Positions 33,030-42,022 of a stretch of 64,000 bases of DNA are shown one piece after another. A program made the translations under genes and the position numbers. Numbering within the stretch: position 1 is the stretch's first letter; every line of letters starts with the position of its first letter. The notes beneath the pieces were generated by a model that saw nothing but the letters and a program-made list of their open reading frames with translations, did not search any database and was not told the origin of the DNA. Origin of the DNA: Comamonadaceae bacterium M7527 (GTDB lineage Bacteria; Pseudomonadota; Gammaproteobacteria; Burkholderiales; Burkholderiaceae_C); assembly GCA_021044545.1 (NCBI GenBank), contig CP087990.1:372001-436000 (forward strand). The letters are read 5' to 3'.

Positions 33030-34129
33030 ATGCGAAAAGTACTTTTAAGTTATCAGCTGGCTGACAACCGCGCGTCCGAGCCACACATCCAAAACGATTT
33101 GCTGGATTTGCTGTTTGCCGTGCGCACACAGGGCTCTATTTCAGCCGCAGCGCGCGACATGGGCTTGTCTTATCGGCACGTATGGGGCTTGCTCAAAGAC
33201 TGGGAGGTGAAGTTGACGCAGCCCTTGTTGTTGTGGGAGCGTGGTCAAGCCGCGCAGTTAACACCCTTTGCAGACAAGTTGCTATGGACTGAGCGGCTGG
33301 CCCAGGCGCGTCTGGCGCCAAAAATTGAAGCCATGCGCGCAGAGCTGGAACGCACGCTGGCGCTGGCCTTTGAGGCCAATGCCCATGTGCTAAGCCTGTT
33401 TGCCAGCCACGACGACGGCTTGCCCAGGTTGCAAACCCACGCAGCGAGTCAGGGCGTGCATTTAGACATTCAGTTTGGTGGCAGTTTGTCGGCCCTTGAG
33501 GCGCTTAACAGTGGGCAATGCGCATTGGCAGGCTTTCATGTGCGCGACAACCCCAGCGCCACCAGTGTGTCGGCGCGTACCTACAAGCCACTGCTTAAAA
33601 CGGGAGAGCACAAATTGCTGGGTTTTGCCACGCGCCAGCAAGGCCTCATGGTGGCCGCAGGCAATCCGCGGCACATTGACGGCCTCAGGCACATAGCCCA
33701 CTGGCGGCTGCGTTACGTCAACCGTACGTCTGGCTCTGGCACGCGTGTGCTGCTTGACGAATTGCTGAAAGAGCAGGGGGTGCAGGCCAGGCAACTGTTG
33801 GGCTATGACCGCTATGAACCATCACACAGTGCGGTCGCCTTGGCTGTGGCCAGTGGTGAGGCTGATGCCGGCCTGGGGACGCAATCAGCAGCCGCCGCCC
33901 ATGGCCTGGGCTTTGTACCGTTGCTGCGAGAACACTATTACCTGGTATGCCGCAAACAAGTGCTAAGCCAACCGGCCGTGCAAGCCCTGCAGCTTATTTT
34001 GCAAAGCGCCCAGTGGTCAAACTGCTGGGCGCGGTGCCGGGTTATGTGAGTTACCAAAGCGGCAAGGTGTTGTCGCTGCGCCAGGCATTGCAGTGGTGGC
34101 AGCTAAAGCCCAAACTGAGCGGTAAGTGA
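33030..34129 (+). CDS. ModE-like HTH regulator with periplasmic-binding-like sensor domain (frameshifted near C-terminus)
   Basis: The N-terminal LysR/ModE-type winged HTH (about residues 15-80: QNDLLDLLFAVRTQGSISAA, ARDMGLSYRHVWGLLKDWE) is followed by a PBP-like oxyanion-sensing domain (FGGSLSALEALNSGQCALAG; GLMVAAGNPRHIDGLRHIA; RYVNRTSGSGTRVLLDELLK). The frame ends at 34049, but KLLGAVPGYVSYQSGKVLSL to KPKLSGK continues in the next frame to 34129. One missing A in the TCAAACTG stretch near 34020 would explain this. It is divergent from the tungstate transporter and probably represses it when oxyanion is plentiful. Confidence 0.82.
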
Positions 34130-34161
34130 GCTACAGATTAGCCGTAAATGAGCAGTAAGCC

Positions 34162-34209
34162 AGCAACAAAGCCAGCAACAAAGCCAGCAACAAAGCCAGC
34201 AACAAAGCC
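34162..34209. repeat. Tandem 12-bp repeat, four copies
   Basis: AGCAACAAAGCC is repeated four times without change in the intergenic region after the ModE-like regulator. The reading frames through it have no supported gene. A partial copy (AGCAGTAAGCC) precedes it. Confidence 0.95.
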
Positions 34210-34388
34210 GCTTGCGCATACACTCGGGTCAGAGGTGCCTGAGTTGTGTGTAACGGGTGTTGCGGTCTGGCTTAGGCCACCCATGGCAGCCCACGGAACC
34301 TTTAAGCCGCACACCACCTCTTAACAAAGTTACAGCTTGTTTGGTTCAAGCTGTGCCGCCAACCCCATCAACACACTAAAAATACCCC

Positions 34389-34856
34389 ATGCTCTACGCC
34401 ACGCTCAAGTTACTGCACATTTTGTCCCTCATCGTCTGGTTAGGCGGCATGGTGTTTTCGTTGTTCTGTTTACGCCCGGCAGCGGCGCAGCTGGAGCCCG
34501 CAGCCAAGCTGCAACTGATGCATGGCGCATTGGGCCGGTTTTTCAGAGTAGCCATGTGGTGCGCCACAGTGGTGCTGGGTAGTGGCTTTTGGATGATGGG
34601 CCGCGTTGCCAAGCAGACCGTGCAGGCTGGAGGCACATTTGCCATGCCACTTAGCTGGACCATCATGGCAGCGCTGGGCGTGCTGATGGTGCTTGTGCTG
34701 GGTCACATTCGGTTTGCGCTGTACAAGCGCTTGGACCGTGCCGTCGCTGCACAGGATTGGGCCGCAGGCGCCAAGGCCATGGACACCATCAAGCGTTGGG
34801 TGTCCATCAATCTGGCCATAGGCGTTGCGATTGTGGCAATCGTGCTACTGGCCTAG
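34389..34856 (+). CDS. CopD-family integral membrane protein
   Basis: A 155-residue protein with four predicted membrane helices: LHILSLIVWLGGMVFSLFCL, FFRVAMWCATVVLGSGFWMM, PLSWTIMAALGVLMVLVLGH and VSINLAIGVAIVAIVLLA. The first-helix His in LLHILSLIVWLGGM resembles the CopD/haem-copper type of small membrane protein, and the AP-rich loop after it is typical. No copper-resistance genes are next to it. Function is unknown; it might be involved in copper or haem handling. Confidence 0.7.
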   Translation: MLYATLKLLHILSLIVWLGGMVFSLFCLRPAAAQLEPAAKLQLMHGALGRFFRVAMWCATVVLGSGFWMMGRVAKQTVQAGGTFAMPLSWTIMAALGVLMVLVLGHIRFALYKRLDRAVAAQDWAAGAKAMDTIKRWVSINLAIGVAIVAIVLLA

Positions 34857-34891
34857 CAGCGCTTTGCCAGCTGCCAGCACACGACGTCCAG

Positions 34892-35083
34892 TCATCGTGT
34901 GCCGGTGTCCTTGTCGGTATGGTCGCTGGGCGTTGGTGGTTTGGCGTCTACGCCTGTTTGCTGCGCGGGTGCCAAGGGTGGGCGGCACATTGTGTCGCCA
35001 TCCCATTGTTGGCCGCACCAGCACAAGCCTTCTGCGTTGATGATGCAAGTGCCGCTTCCGCAGCAGCGTAAGTCTTCTGTCAT
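34892..35083 (-). CDS. Small cysteine-rich protein
   Basis: A 63-residue protein with six cysteines in its first 37 residues, arranged CCGSGTC, CWC and MCRPPL around WCGQQWDGDTMCR. The C-terminal part is polar and probably disordered. I recall similar short CCGSGTC/CWCGQQWDG proteins in Burkholderiales, but no function is known. The cysteines could bind a metal or an iron-sulfur cluster. It lies ten bases upstream of a DUF3297 gene in the same direction. Confidence 0.55.
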   Translation of the reverse strand: MTEDLRCCGSGTCIINAEGLCWCGQQWDGDTMCRPPLAPAQQTGVDAKPPTPSDHTDKDTGTR

Positions 35084-35093
35084 AGGTCTGCCA

Positions 35094-35351
35094 TTAACGG
35101 TAAAAAGCTTCGACTGTGCCTGTGATCTTGATCAGCAGGGGCTGCCCTTTTCGGTTGAGTGTCTTGCCCGCAGGCACTCTCACCCAGCCTTCGCTCACGC
35201 AATACTCTTCTACGTCGTTACGGTCTTTGCCGTTAAAGCGAATGCCAATGTCGTGCTCAAAAATCGCCGCCATATGGTGCGGGCTTTTGGGGTCAATAGA
35301 CAGACGGTCTGGCAGTGCTGGGCGCTGGGGCGCGGTGGTGGAGTCGGTCAT
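35094..35351 (-). CDS. DUF3297-family protein
   Basis: An 85-residue conserved hypothetical protein from MTDSTTAPQRPALPDR. It has the family core LSIDPKSPHHMAAIFEHDIG, IRFNGKDRNDVEEYCVSEGW and KGQPLLIKITGTVEAFYR. The family is common in Proteobacteria and has no assigned function. An upstream in-frame ATG would add 24 residues lacking family similarity, so the start at 35351 was preferred. Confidence 0.85.
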   Translation of the reverse strand: MTDSTTAPQRPALPDRLSIDPKSPHHMAAIFEHDIGIRFNGKDRNDVEEYCVSEGWVRVPAGKTLNRKGQPLLIKITGTVEAFYR

Positions 35352-35480
35352 GTTGGGCTGTAGGTGTAGAAGAACTGAGGGGTTTGTTGTATGGCCTGGA
35401 TACTGGCAACTGAATGCCAGCAACTCAATACTGGCAACTCAATACTAGCAATTAAAGCGATCAACTAAATGCGGCATGGT

Positions 35481-36164
35481 CTACGCGGCATCAGGCTGAT
35501 CAGACATGCTGTTGAGCTGGTGCAAGATTTGTGTGAAATTGTCTACGCCTTGCGCACCGCTGACCAAATGACGCTTGTTAAACACCACAGCCGGCACGCT
35601 TTGAATGCCTTGCTGCACCCAAAACTGCTGGGCGGCTCTCACCTCGGCCGCAAAGCGCTGGTCGGCCAGTACAGCCGCCGCTTGCGTTGGGTCCAGCCCA
35701 ATGCTGGCGGCAATATCAGCCAATATGGCGTCGTCTGACAGGTTGCGTCCGTGGGTAAAGTGCGCCGTAAACAGCGCCATTTTGAGATCATGCATGCGCC
35801 CAAGTTGCGCGGCCCAGTGCAACAGCTGGTGGGTGTTAAAAGTGTTGTGCATGCGCATATCGTCTGTGTAGGCAAACTCAAAGCCCACGGCGGCTCCGGC
35901 TTGCGTCATGTGCACACGGCTGGCCTGCGACTGCTCGGGTGTCGCACCATATTTTTGAGCAATGTGCTCGGTGATGTTCTGGCCTTCTGGGGGCATGTTG
36001 GGGTTGAGCTCAAAAGGGTGCCAGCGAATCGTGTGTGGCGTGCCAAGCGTCTCCAAAGCGCGTGCAAGTTGCATGTAACCAATGACACACCAGGGGCACA
36101 TCACATCTGAGACGATGTCAATGTGTAGCGGTGAGGTAACGGCTTGGGCGGTGGTCATGGTCAT
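35481..36164 (-). CDS. DsbA-family oxidoreductase (FrnE-like)
   Basis: A 227-residue thioredoxin-fold protein of the DsbA/2-hydroxychromene-2-carboxylate isomerase superfamily. It starts near LHIDIVSDVMCPWCVIGYMQ with the CPWC active site, continues FELNPNMPPEGQNITEHIAQ, a helical insert DDMRMHNTFNTHQLLHWAA, and the cis-Pro loop GIQSVPAVVFNKRHLVSGAQ. There is no signal peptide, so it is cytosolic as FrnE usually is. Related proteins act in oxidative stress or polyketide chemistry. The physiological substrate here is unknown. Confidence 0.88.
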   Translation of the reverse strand: MTMTTAQAVTSPLHIDIVSDVMCPWCVIGYMQLARALETLGTPHTIRWHPFELNPNMPPEGQNITEHIAQKYGATPEQSQASRVHMTQAGAAVGFEFAYTDDMRMHNTFNTHQLLHWAAQLGRMHDLKMALFTAHFTHGRNLSDDAILADIAASIGLDPTQAAAVLADQRFAAEVRAAQQFWVQQGIQSVPAVVFNKRHLVSGAQGVDNFTQILHQLNSMSDQPDAA

Positions 36165-36405
36165 GGTTTGGCTTTGAGGTGGTTGTGGCGAGCTGCAGTC
36201 ACCGCGCGCATCTTTCAATTTTAGGTGACTGTGGTGACTACTCGGAAAACAGATATGTTGCAGGCAAGCAAGTCGCAGACAAGGGCTTGTGCAATGCGTG
36301 GGTTAAAAGGGCCTGGATACGCGGGGCACTTGGTGGGGGCTGGCCTGGCTACAGTGTGCGCTCCCACATGGCTTGAGTGTCAGGCTTGCAGGCGCGACGT
36401 AAGCC

Positions 36406-36759
36406 ATGGCTAAGGGGCGCATCAAGCGGCTGCAGGCCGCCCGCAGCGGGTCTTATGTGGTGGCCCCGGAGGGCCAGCCCATCTGCGTGCTTTGCGACAG
36501 ACCCATACCGCCTGGCCTTAAAGATGCCCACCATCTGGTACCCAAGTCGCGTGGCGGCGTGGCCACTGTGCTCATGCACAGGATCTGCCACAAGCACATA
36601 CACGCTGTACTGACCGAGACAGAGCTGGCGCGGCATTATGCGACAGTGGCAGCGCTGCAGGCCCATCCCGTTGTTGCCACATTTGTGCAATGGGTAAAAG
36701 ACAAGCCCATAGATTTCAACCCACCCGTCAGGCGCAACCGCCACAAGGGCCTCAGATAG
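36406..36759 (+). CDS. HNH-endonuclease-fold protein
   Basis: A 117-residue protein with a compact HNH/zinc-binding motif: CVLCDRPI, DAHHLVPKSRGG and RICHKHIHAVLTETELARHY. The AHHLVPKSRGG segment with a following CHxxIH is the catalytic beta-beta-alpha metal core found in HNH nucleases. The flanking regions are short and basic. No phage or restriction genes are near, so it may be one of the small chromosomal HNH proteins of unknown role. Confidence 0.8.
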   Translation: MAKGRIKRLQAARSGSYVVAPEGQPICVLCDRPIPPGLKDAHHLVPKSRGGVATVLMHRICHKHIHAVLTETELARHYATVAALQAHPVVATFVQWVKDKPIDFNPPVRRNRHKGLR

Positions 36760-36795
36760 TTTTACGCCTTTGTAGGCTTGCCATTGTTTAGAGTC

Positions 36796-37368
36796 ATGAC
36801 ACCAAACCCCCCAGCACGCCCCAATGATTTACCAAGCCGTTTATGGCAAGAGCTCACGCGCGCACCGCATGACCGCCACCACGAGTGGCGCACCCCAACG
36901 GTGTCTACAGAGGGTTTAAACAACAGCGGCCCCCAGGCTCGCACTGTGGTGCTGCGGCATGCCGATGCGCAGCAGTGGTTGTTGCATGTGTTTACCGATG
37001 CGCGCTCACCCAAGTGCGCAGAGCTGGCGGCGCAGCCATTGGCACAACTGACGTTTTGGAGCAAGCGCCTTCATTGGCAGTTGCGCGCTACAGCACGTGC
37101 CACTGTGCTCACCGAAGGCCCGGTTGTGCATGCCGCCTGGCAACGGCTGGCACAGTCACCAGCTGCGGCTGACTACACCAGCGCCTTGGCGCCTGGTAGT
37201 GCGCAAAGCACAGCCCATGTGGCCCTGGCCGAAGGCGACACGCCAGCCCATTATTTGGCTGTTGTGGTGTTTCAAGTTACAGGTCTGGACTGGCTGGCGC
37301 TCAGCAAGAAAGGGCACCAACGTGCAAGGCTATCGCCAGGCGGTGCCTTGGAGTGGTTGGTGCCCTGA
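36796..37368 (+). CDS. Pyridoxamine-5'-phosphate-oxidase-like FMN-binding protein (PPOX family)
   Basis: A 190-residue split-barrel flavin-binding protein from MTPNPPARPNDLPSRLWQ. Landmarks are STEGLNNSGPQARTVVLRHA, WLLHVFTDARSPKCAELAAQ, LTFWSKRLHWQLRATARATV and a C-terminal LALSKKGHQRARLSPGGALE W end that resembles the PNPOx RxR/W terminus. It belongs to the Alr4036/PPOX branch rather than to true PdxH, which is longer and has a fuller substrate motif. A role in flavin-dependent reduction is possible; the substrate is unknown. Confidence 0.8.
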   Translation: MTPNPPARPNDLPSRLWQELTRAPHDRHHEWRTPTVSTEGLNNSGPQARTVVLRHADAQQWLLHVFTDARSPKCAELAAQPLAQLTFWSKRLHWQLRATARATVLTEGPVVHAAWQRLAQSPAAADYTSALAPGSAQSTAHVALAEGDTPAHYLAVVVFQVTGLDWLALSKKGHQRARLSPGGALEWLVP

Positions 37369-37422
37369 CCAGCTGTTACTGCCGCGACTGCCCCCATGCA
37401 GGTGCGCGGCGTCAGGCTTTGC

Positions 37423-37659
37423 CTACAGGCCCAGCAGCTTTTTGGCCTCACCCAGAGAGGCCATGGATGCGCTGTGTTTACCCGCCTTGTGTTCGGCTTC
37501 ACCGCGTGCGCGTAGTTCTTTCACTGTTGTCATGTCTGCAGCGCCAAGCATGGCAGCGGGTAGTTTGGCGTCAATTTGTTTCATCTCACCCGGGCAGCCA
37601 TGTGCAAATGCCACTGACCCATACGCCATAACGGCAAGTGCAAGCAATGTGTGTTTCAT
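37423..37659 (-). CDS. Small periplasmic protein with signal peptide
   Basis: A 78-residue protein from the ATG at 37659, preceded by an AAGGA ribosome site. MKHTLLALAVMAYGSVAFAH is a clear Sec signal peptide with cleavage after AFA. The mature 55 residues (HGCPGEMKQIDAKLPAAML, ELRARGEAEHKAGKHSASMA) are helical and end in EAKKLLGL. Similar small secreted helical proteins are common in Burkholderiales; no function is known. Confidence 0.72.
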   Translation of the reverse strand: MKHTLLALAVMAYGSVAFAHGCPGEMKQIDAKLPAAMLGAADMTTVKELRARGEAEHKAGKHSASMASLGEAKKLLGL

Positions 37660-37886
37660 GTGATGTCCTTTTAGCGCGCTCAAACGCCGTCACGGCGTTG
37701 AGCCAATGGGAAAAATGTCCCAAAGCTAGTATCACATTTGTAGATTTACCGCATGGCCTCTGGGGAGATGGGGCATCTTTGTAATGGTTTGCGCTGTACG
37801 GCTGACCACGGTGTCTGGTCAGCTTGTGGCTGCGGTAAAGGGCATAATCCAGCACCGTCACTACATTGCCTAGGCAACCGCACACC

Positions 37887-38294
37887 ATGTCATCGCTACA
37901 AATAGTCGTTACCACTGACGACAACCGCACGTTTTATGACATGCCAGAGCACAGCATCTGCAACGACTGTGGCGCGTGCTGTAAACATTTTCGTGTGTCG
38001 TTTTACCAGGGTGAGCTGGATACCTTTCCGGGAGGGTGTGTGCCGGCTGAACTCACGCAGCCTGTGACCCCATTTCTGGTCTGTATGAACGGCACCGAAA
38101 AAGGCAACAACAACGGTCAGGGGCGGTGCACGGCGCTGCAAGATAACAACCGCTGCTCCATTTATGAGGACAGGCCGTCGCCATGTCGGGAGTACGCCGC
38201 CTATATGGAAGACGGCAGCCTTAACCCCAAATGTGTACAGCTGCGCATGCATTACAACATTGGCATGCCCCAGCCGCCATTAAAGGCGGCTTAG
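37887..38294 (+). CDS. YkgJ-family zinc/iron-chelating cysteine-cluster protein
   Basis: A 135-residue protein with the YkgJ eight-cysteine pattern: CNDCGACCKHFRVSF, then GRCTALQDNNRCSIYEDRP, PCREY and KCVQLR. The family (CxxCxxCC with a later CxxY and RPxxCRxF) is thought to bind zinc or iron, or a [4Fe-4S] cluster. It is a stand-alone gene here between unrelated neighbours, and its biochemical role is not established. Confidence 0.87.
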   Translation: MSSLQIVVTTDDNRTFYDMPEHSICNDCGACCKHFRVSFYQGELDTFPGGCVPAELTQPVTPFLVCMNGTEKGNNNGQGRCTALQDNNRCSIYEDRPSPCREYAAYMEDGSLNPKCVQLRMHYNIGMPQPPLKAA

Positions 38295-38310
38295 GGCATT
38301 GGGTTAAGGG

Positions 38311-38342
38311 TTTAAGCCTTTAAGCCTTTAAGCCTTTAAGCC
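38311..38342. repeat. Tandem 8-bp repeat TTTAAGCC, four copies
   Basis: Four exact copies lie between the convergent YkgJ gene and the 3' end of the flavocytochrome gene. They are in the 3' spacer and do not form a long hairpin. Confidence 0.9.
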
Positions 38343-38355
38343 TTGGGTGCGAGGC

Positions 38356-39617
38356 TTAGCTGAACATGTCAGAGGTGATGCCGTCGTACCAGCCCAGGCT
38401 TTCCTGGAAGGTGGCCTTGCGCAGTTCGCGGCTCTCACCGGTTTTGCTGATAAAGCCGTCCACTTTTGCGATTTTCTCGTCAGTGGCCTGGTAGGTGGCA
38501 CCCACTTTGACACCGTCGTCGTGCCCAGCATAGACCAGCATGTGTTGGAGAACTTGGCAGGGAACATGCGTGAGCCGGTTAGCTCAGCGCGCACGGCCAT
38601 GGCAGCTACCTTAGCCTGGCTGTTGGCCGAGTAGCCAGACTTGGGCATATCACCCTGGTTTGTAGCATCGCCCAACACGTAGATTTTGTCGTCTACGCGG
38701 CTTTGCATGGTGTGGCCGCTCACTGGCGCCCAGTTGCCTTCGGTGATACCGGCGACTTCACAGATGCGGCCAGCCTTCATGGCAGGTATGACGTTACACA
38801 CATCAACCTTGACCGCCTCGCCGTCTATCTTCAGCACCATGGCGTCGGCATCAACAGACACGTTTTTGCCGCCAAAGTCTGGGCCTACCCACTCAACCAT
38901 GCCTTGATGGTGGCGTGACCACGCATCGCGGAACAATGCCTCTTTGGAGAACTTTGGCTTGGGGTCGGCCACAATGATTTTGGCTGTTGGGTTCTTTTGC
39001 TTGAGCAAGTGCGCCACCATGGACACGCGCTCGTATGGGCCGGGAGGGCAGCGGTAAGGGTTGGGTGGTGCCACCATGGCAAAAGTGCCGCCTTGGGGCA
39101 TAGCTTCCAGTTGTGCCTTCAGCAGCTCCGTTTGTGAGCCGCCCTTGTAGGCATGCGGCATTTTGTTTTGCTTGGATGTGTCCCAGCCTTCAACAGCACC
39201 TGCGATGAAGTCAATACCGGGAGACAAGATCAACCGGTCGTAGCCCATTTTGTAGCCACTTGCCAGTGTGATGGTGCGGGTGTCGCGGTCAATGCCAACG
39301 GCCCAGTCGTGCACCACGTTGATGCCGTGCGTAGACGCCAATTTGCCGTAGGTGTGCGCCAGCGATTGCATGGTGCGCTCACCGCCCAGATACAGGTTGG
39401 AGAAGAAGCAGGTGTAGTACACACGCGATGGCTCAATCAACGTCACGTCAATGGCGCCTTTTGAGTCTTTGGCAATGTAGCGCGCAGCGGTGGCACCACC
39501 AGCGCCGCCACCAATAACGACCACGCGTGGCTTTGCCCTACCAATAACCGCAGGTGCGGCAAGTGCCGCGGTTGTGCCGGCGGCCAATTCCAAAAAATGA
39601 CGGCGATTAAAACTCAT
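38356..39617 (-). CDS. fccB: Flavocytochrome c sulfide dehydrogenase flavoprotein subunit (FccB/SoxF-like, frameshifted)
   Basis: About 420 residues with a twin-arginine-like leader (MSFNRRHFLELAAGTTAALA). FAD motifs are RVVVIGGGAGGATAARYIAK and VDDKIYVLGDATNQGDMPKS. The redox disulfide cysteines lie in YYTCFFSNLYLGG and NPYRCPPGPYERVSMV, marking FCSD rather than SQR. After NTCWSM the frame changes near 38529. The true C-terminus GHDDGVKVGATYQATDE to GITSDMFS continues in another frame, as if one base of an Ala codon were lost. The enzyme oxidises sulfide to sulfur in the periplasm and passes electrons to the cytochrome encoded upstream. Confidence 0.88.
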
Positions 39618-39648
39618 GATTCACTCTCCAGGTTGAGGGGCAAGCTTC

Positions 39649-40347
39649 TTAGTGGCTTGCAAAATAGGCAGCCAAGGCTGCGATCTCTTCATCCGCCAAA
39701 CGTCCCGCCATCATTTGCATGACGGGGTTTGTGCGTAGTTTTTGTTTGTAGGCGTGCATGGCCAACACAAATTGCTTTTCTGGCCAGCCCGTTATGGGCG
39801 GTATGCCTTGGGTACTGCCTTGGGCTTGATGGCAAGTCAGGCATTCGCTGGACAGGTACTCACCGTAAGCGACATCTCCCTTAAGCCCCAATATGTCGTC
39901 TGGCAGCTCAACTTCGTAAGCAGTTGAGGTTGGCGCGGCTTCAGGAATATCGGCTGTGTTGTCCGAGAAGATGCGCAAATACGCCAACAAGTCAGCCCTT
40001 GCCTTTGGGTCTGCCAAGCCGGCATAGCCCATGCGTGTTTGTGAGGCAAACGCTCGCGGGTTCTCGATGTAGGCGTCAAGATTGTCAAAGTTCCAGCGCA
40101 TGCCGCTGTGCTTCAAGCGCAGCAAGCTGTCTGAGTAGTTATAGCCTTGGACAGCGCCTACCTGGCGTCCAAAAATACCGTTCAACACTGGCCCTATGCC
40201 GGCTTGCGCGCCTTTACCAACCTGGTGGCAGGCAACGCACTGTGCGTAGACCTGTTGGCCTAGTTTGGCGTCACCAAACTCATTGCTGAGGGCTGATTGT
40301 GCAAAAGCGAGGCTGAAAATGAAGAAAAGCGACCGAAGGGGCTTCAT
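39649..40347 (-). CDS. Dihaem c-type cytochrome, probable FccA-like subunit
   Basis: A 232-residue periplasmic protein with a Sec signal (MKPLRSLFFIFSLAFAQSAL). It has two haem-binding sites, CVACH (about residue 37) and CLTCH (about residue 170). The first domain is a class I cytochrome c with GPVLNGIFGRQVG and NFDNLDAYIENPRAFASQTR, ending in an axial MGY. It lies 31 bp upstream of the sulfide dehydrogenase flavoprotein gene in the same direction, so it probably accepts electrons from it. The second domain resembles sulfur-oxidation cytochromes. Confidence 0.85.
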   Translation of the reverse strand: MKPLRSLFFIFSLAFAQSALSNEFGDAKLGQQVYAQCVACHQVGKGAQAGIGPVLNGIFGRQVGAVQGYNYSDSLLRLKHSGMRWNFDNLDAYIENPRAFASQTRMGYAGLADPKARADLLAYLRIFSDNTADIPEAAPTSTAYEVELPDDILGLKGDVAYGEYLSSECLTCHQAQGSTQGIPPITGWPEKQFVLAMHAYKQKLRTNPVMQMMAGRLADEEIAALAAYFASH

Positions 40348-40490
40348 GCGTTGAGGTTTCTTGTGAGGGGCAAAATCATGGGCTGGCTCTTGTTGGCCAC
40401 CTCTTATAGGCGAGCTCTAATATAAGCAAGCGAAGATGATTGCGAAATCAATAGAAACCCTTAGAGCCCATTGGCCACGGGGTTGTGGCG

Positions 40491-41057
40491 CTACTGGCTG
40501 TTGGCGGCGCGCAGGCCCAGCGCCTTCGTTACAGCCGCCTCAATGGCGCCACCCAAGGGTTGGTTGGCCGAGTCAAACCCTGTGACTTGTTGGCCGTCGG
40601 CGCTGATGAGGTACTTGTGAAAATTCCAGCCCGGCGCAGAGCCACTGGCCTTGACCAGTTGCTTGTAAAACGCATTTGCGCCTTCACCCGCAACAACCGT
40701 TTTGGCAAACATGGGAAACTCAACGCCGTAGGTGTTGAAGCACAAGTCGGCTATTTGCTTGGCGTCGCCAGGCTCTTGTCTGCCAAAGTCGTTAGACGGA
40801 AAGCCCAGCACCACCAGGCCGCTCGCCGCGTAACGCTTGTGCAGCGCTTCCAGTCCTTTGTACTGGTTGGTAAACCCGCAGTAGCTTGCCGTGTTCACCA
40901 CCAACAAAACGTTGCCCTTGTACTGGCATAGCGACTGTGGTGCACCATCTTGCAAGCGCTCAAACTGGTGTTGTAACAGGGTGGGGCAGGCGTACACGCT
41001 GGTCGTCCACATACAAACCGTTAGTACTGCCCAGCGGGCGCCGTTCAAGAAAGGCAT
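40491..41057 (-). CDS. Glutathione peroxidase family protein
   Basis: A 188-residue thioredoxin-fold peroxidase with an N-terminal hydrophobic leader (AVLTVCMWTTSVYAC), suggesting export. The catalytic tetrad is visible: Cys in VVNTASYCGFTNQYKGLEAL, Gln/Asn in LGFPSNDFGRQEPGD and Trp in APGWNFHKYLI. The active-site residue is cysteine, not selenocysteine. It reduces hydroperoxides with glutathione or thioredoxin. The start at 41057 was chosen because it gives the signal sequence. Confidence 0.92.
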   Translation of the reverse strand: MPFLNGARWAVLTVCMWTTSVYACPTLLQHQFERLQDGAPQSLCQYKGNVLLVVNTASYCGFTNQYKGLEALHKRYAASGLVVLGFPSNDFGRQEPGDAKQIADLCFNTYGVEFPMFAKTVVAGEGANAFYKQLVKASGSAPGWNFHKYLISADGQQVTGFDSANQPLGGAIEAAVTKALGLRAANSQ

Positions 41058-41182
41058 AGCTTTGATTCCTTGGGTATCAGCGCCAAGCCTTGGCACTTCA
41101 AAACGTAGAGCCAGTTTAGCCCGTGATCTGTTCCCCGCCGCCAGTCAGGGCTTCTTGACTTGAGCTTGTCGCTGTTGGCAAT

Positions 41183-41215
41183 GTGTGGGCACTGTGTGGG
41201 CACTGTGTGGGCGCT
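41183..41215. repeat. Tandem 11-bp repeat, three copies
   Basis: GTGTGGGCACT occurs twice exactly, then once with one change (GTGTGGGCGCT), in the short gap between the glutathione peroxidase and ZIP transporter genes. No gene is supported across it. Confidence 0.9.
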
Positions 41216-41281
41216 GTGTGTATGCACGACCGTGCGCTGTGCACACCCTGCGACGCCACAGGTACGGCGCGTCTTTGAGCG

Positions 41282-42022
41282 CTATTTGTCCAGCATGTGG
41301 CCCACTAGGCCAACTAAAAAACCCACTATGCCGCCCAGTGGCGGCAGCCAATGGTTGTCCATTCGTATTTGCGGTGCAATATCTTGAAAGACCGAATACA
41401 GGATGCCGCCGGCAGCAAAAAGCATGATGGCGCTGACCATGACCGGAAATTGGGATAAGTAAAAAAAGCCGATCAAACTGAAAACTGGCCCCAACAAAGC
41501 CATAAAAGCAAAAATAACAATCAGCCTGGTGCTGCGCTGTTTATTTTTGGGCAGCATTTCACGGTAAGCATTAAAACCCTCCGGTAAATTCTGTACCGCA
41601 ATCAACACGCCCAACAACATGGTGGCGCCGCCAAGTGCTGCTGTTGCGCCTAATGCGATGGACTCAGGAACGAAGTCGCTGAGCATGGCAGCACACTGAC
41701 TGCCCGCCGTTTTCTTTTTGGCGAGGTAGATATCAAGTGACATAAAGGCCAGCGCGCCACCAACAAAGCAGACTACTGCGGCCACAACCGACAAATTTGT
41801 CACCCCGTTAGGCACCAGGACCAACCCAACCGCCGATACCAAGGCCCCAGCGCCCAAGGCCAGAATGCCGTGCCGCCACTCCGTCTCCAGCCATTGCGGC
41901 TGGACACTTTCACGGGTAGCAAGCATGGCGCCCGCTGGCATGGCCAAACCTGCAATGGTGGCGATGATGAGTACATCCACAACGCTACTACCAGCACCCG
42001 ACATAAAGGCTTCCAGAGACAT
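41282..42022 (-). CDS. ZIP-family divalent metal transporter
   Basis: A 246-residue polytopic membrane protein. ZIP signatures are DFVPESIALGATAALGGATM in helix IV (His replaced by Asp/Glu) and VLIAVQNLPEGFNAYREMLP in helix V, with the conserved NxPEG metal-binding motif. About seven to eight helices are predicted. It imports zinc, iron or manganese, or may act as a phosphate/metal relay. Its neighbours give no clue to the metal. Confidence 0.88.
   Translation of the reverse strand: MSLEAFMSGAGSSVVDVLIIATIAGLAMPAGAMLATRESVQPQWLETEWRHGILALGAGALVSAVGLVLVPNGVTNLSVVAAVVCFVGGALAFMSLDIYLAKKKTAGSQCAAMLSDFVPESIALGATAALGGATMLLGVLIAVQNLPEGFNAYREMLPKNKQRSTRLIVIFAFMALLGPVFSLIGFFYLSQFPVMVSAIMLFAAGGILYSVFQDIAPQIRMDNHWLPPLGGIVGFLVGLVGHMLDK

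Noticed and set aside
34162..34209. Tandem repeats as a CRISPR array
   Set aside because: Units are 12 bp, directly adjacent with no spacers, and no cas gene is present.
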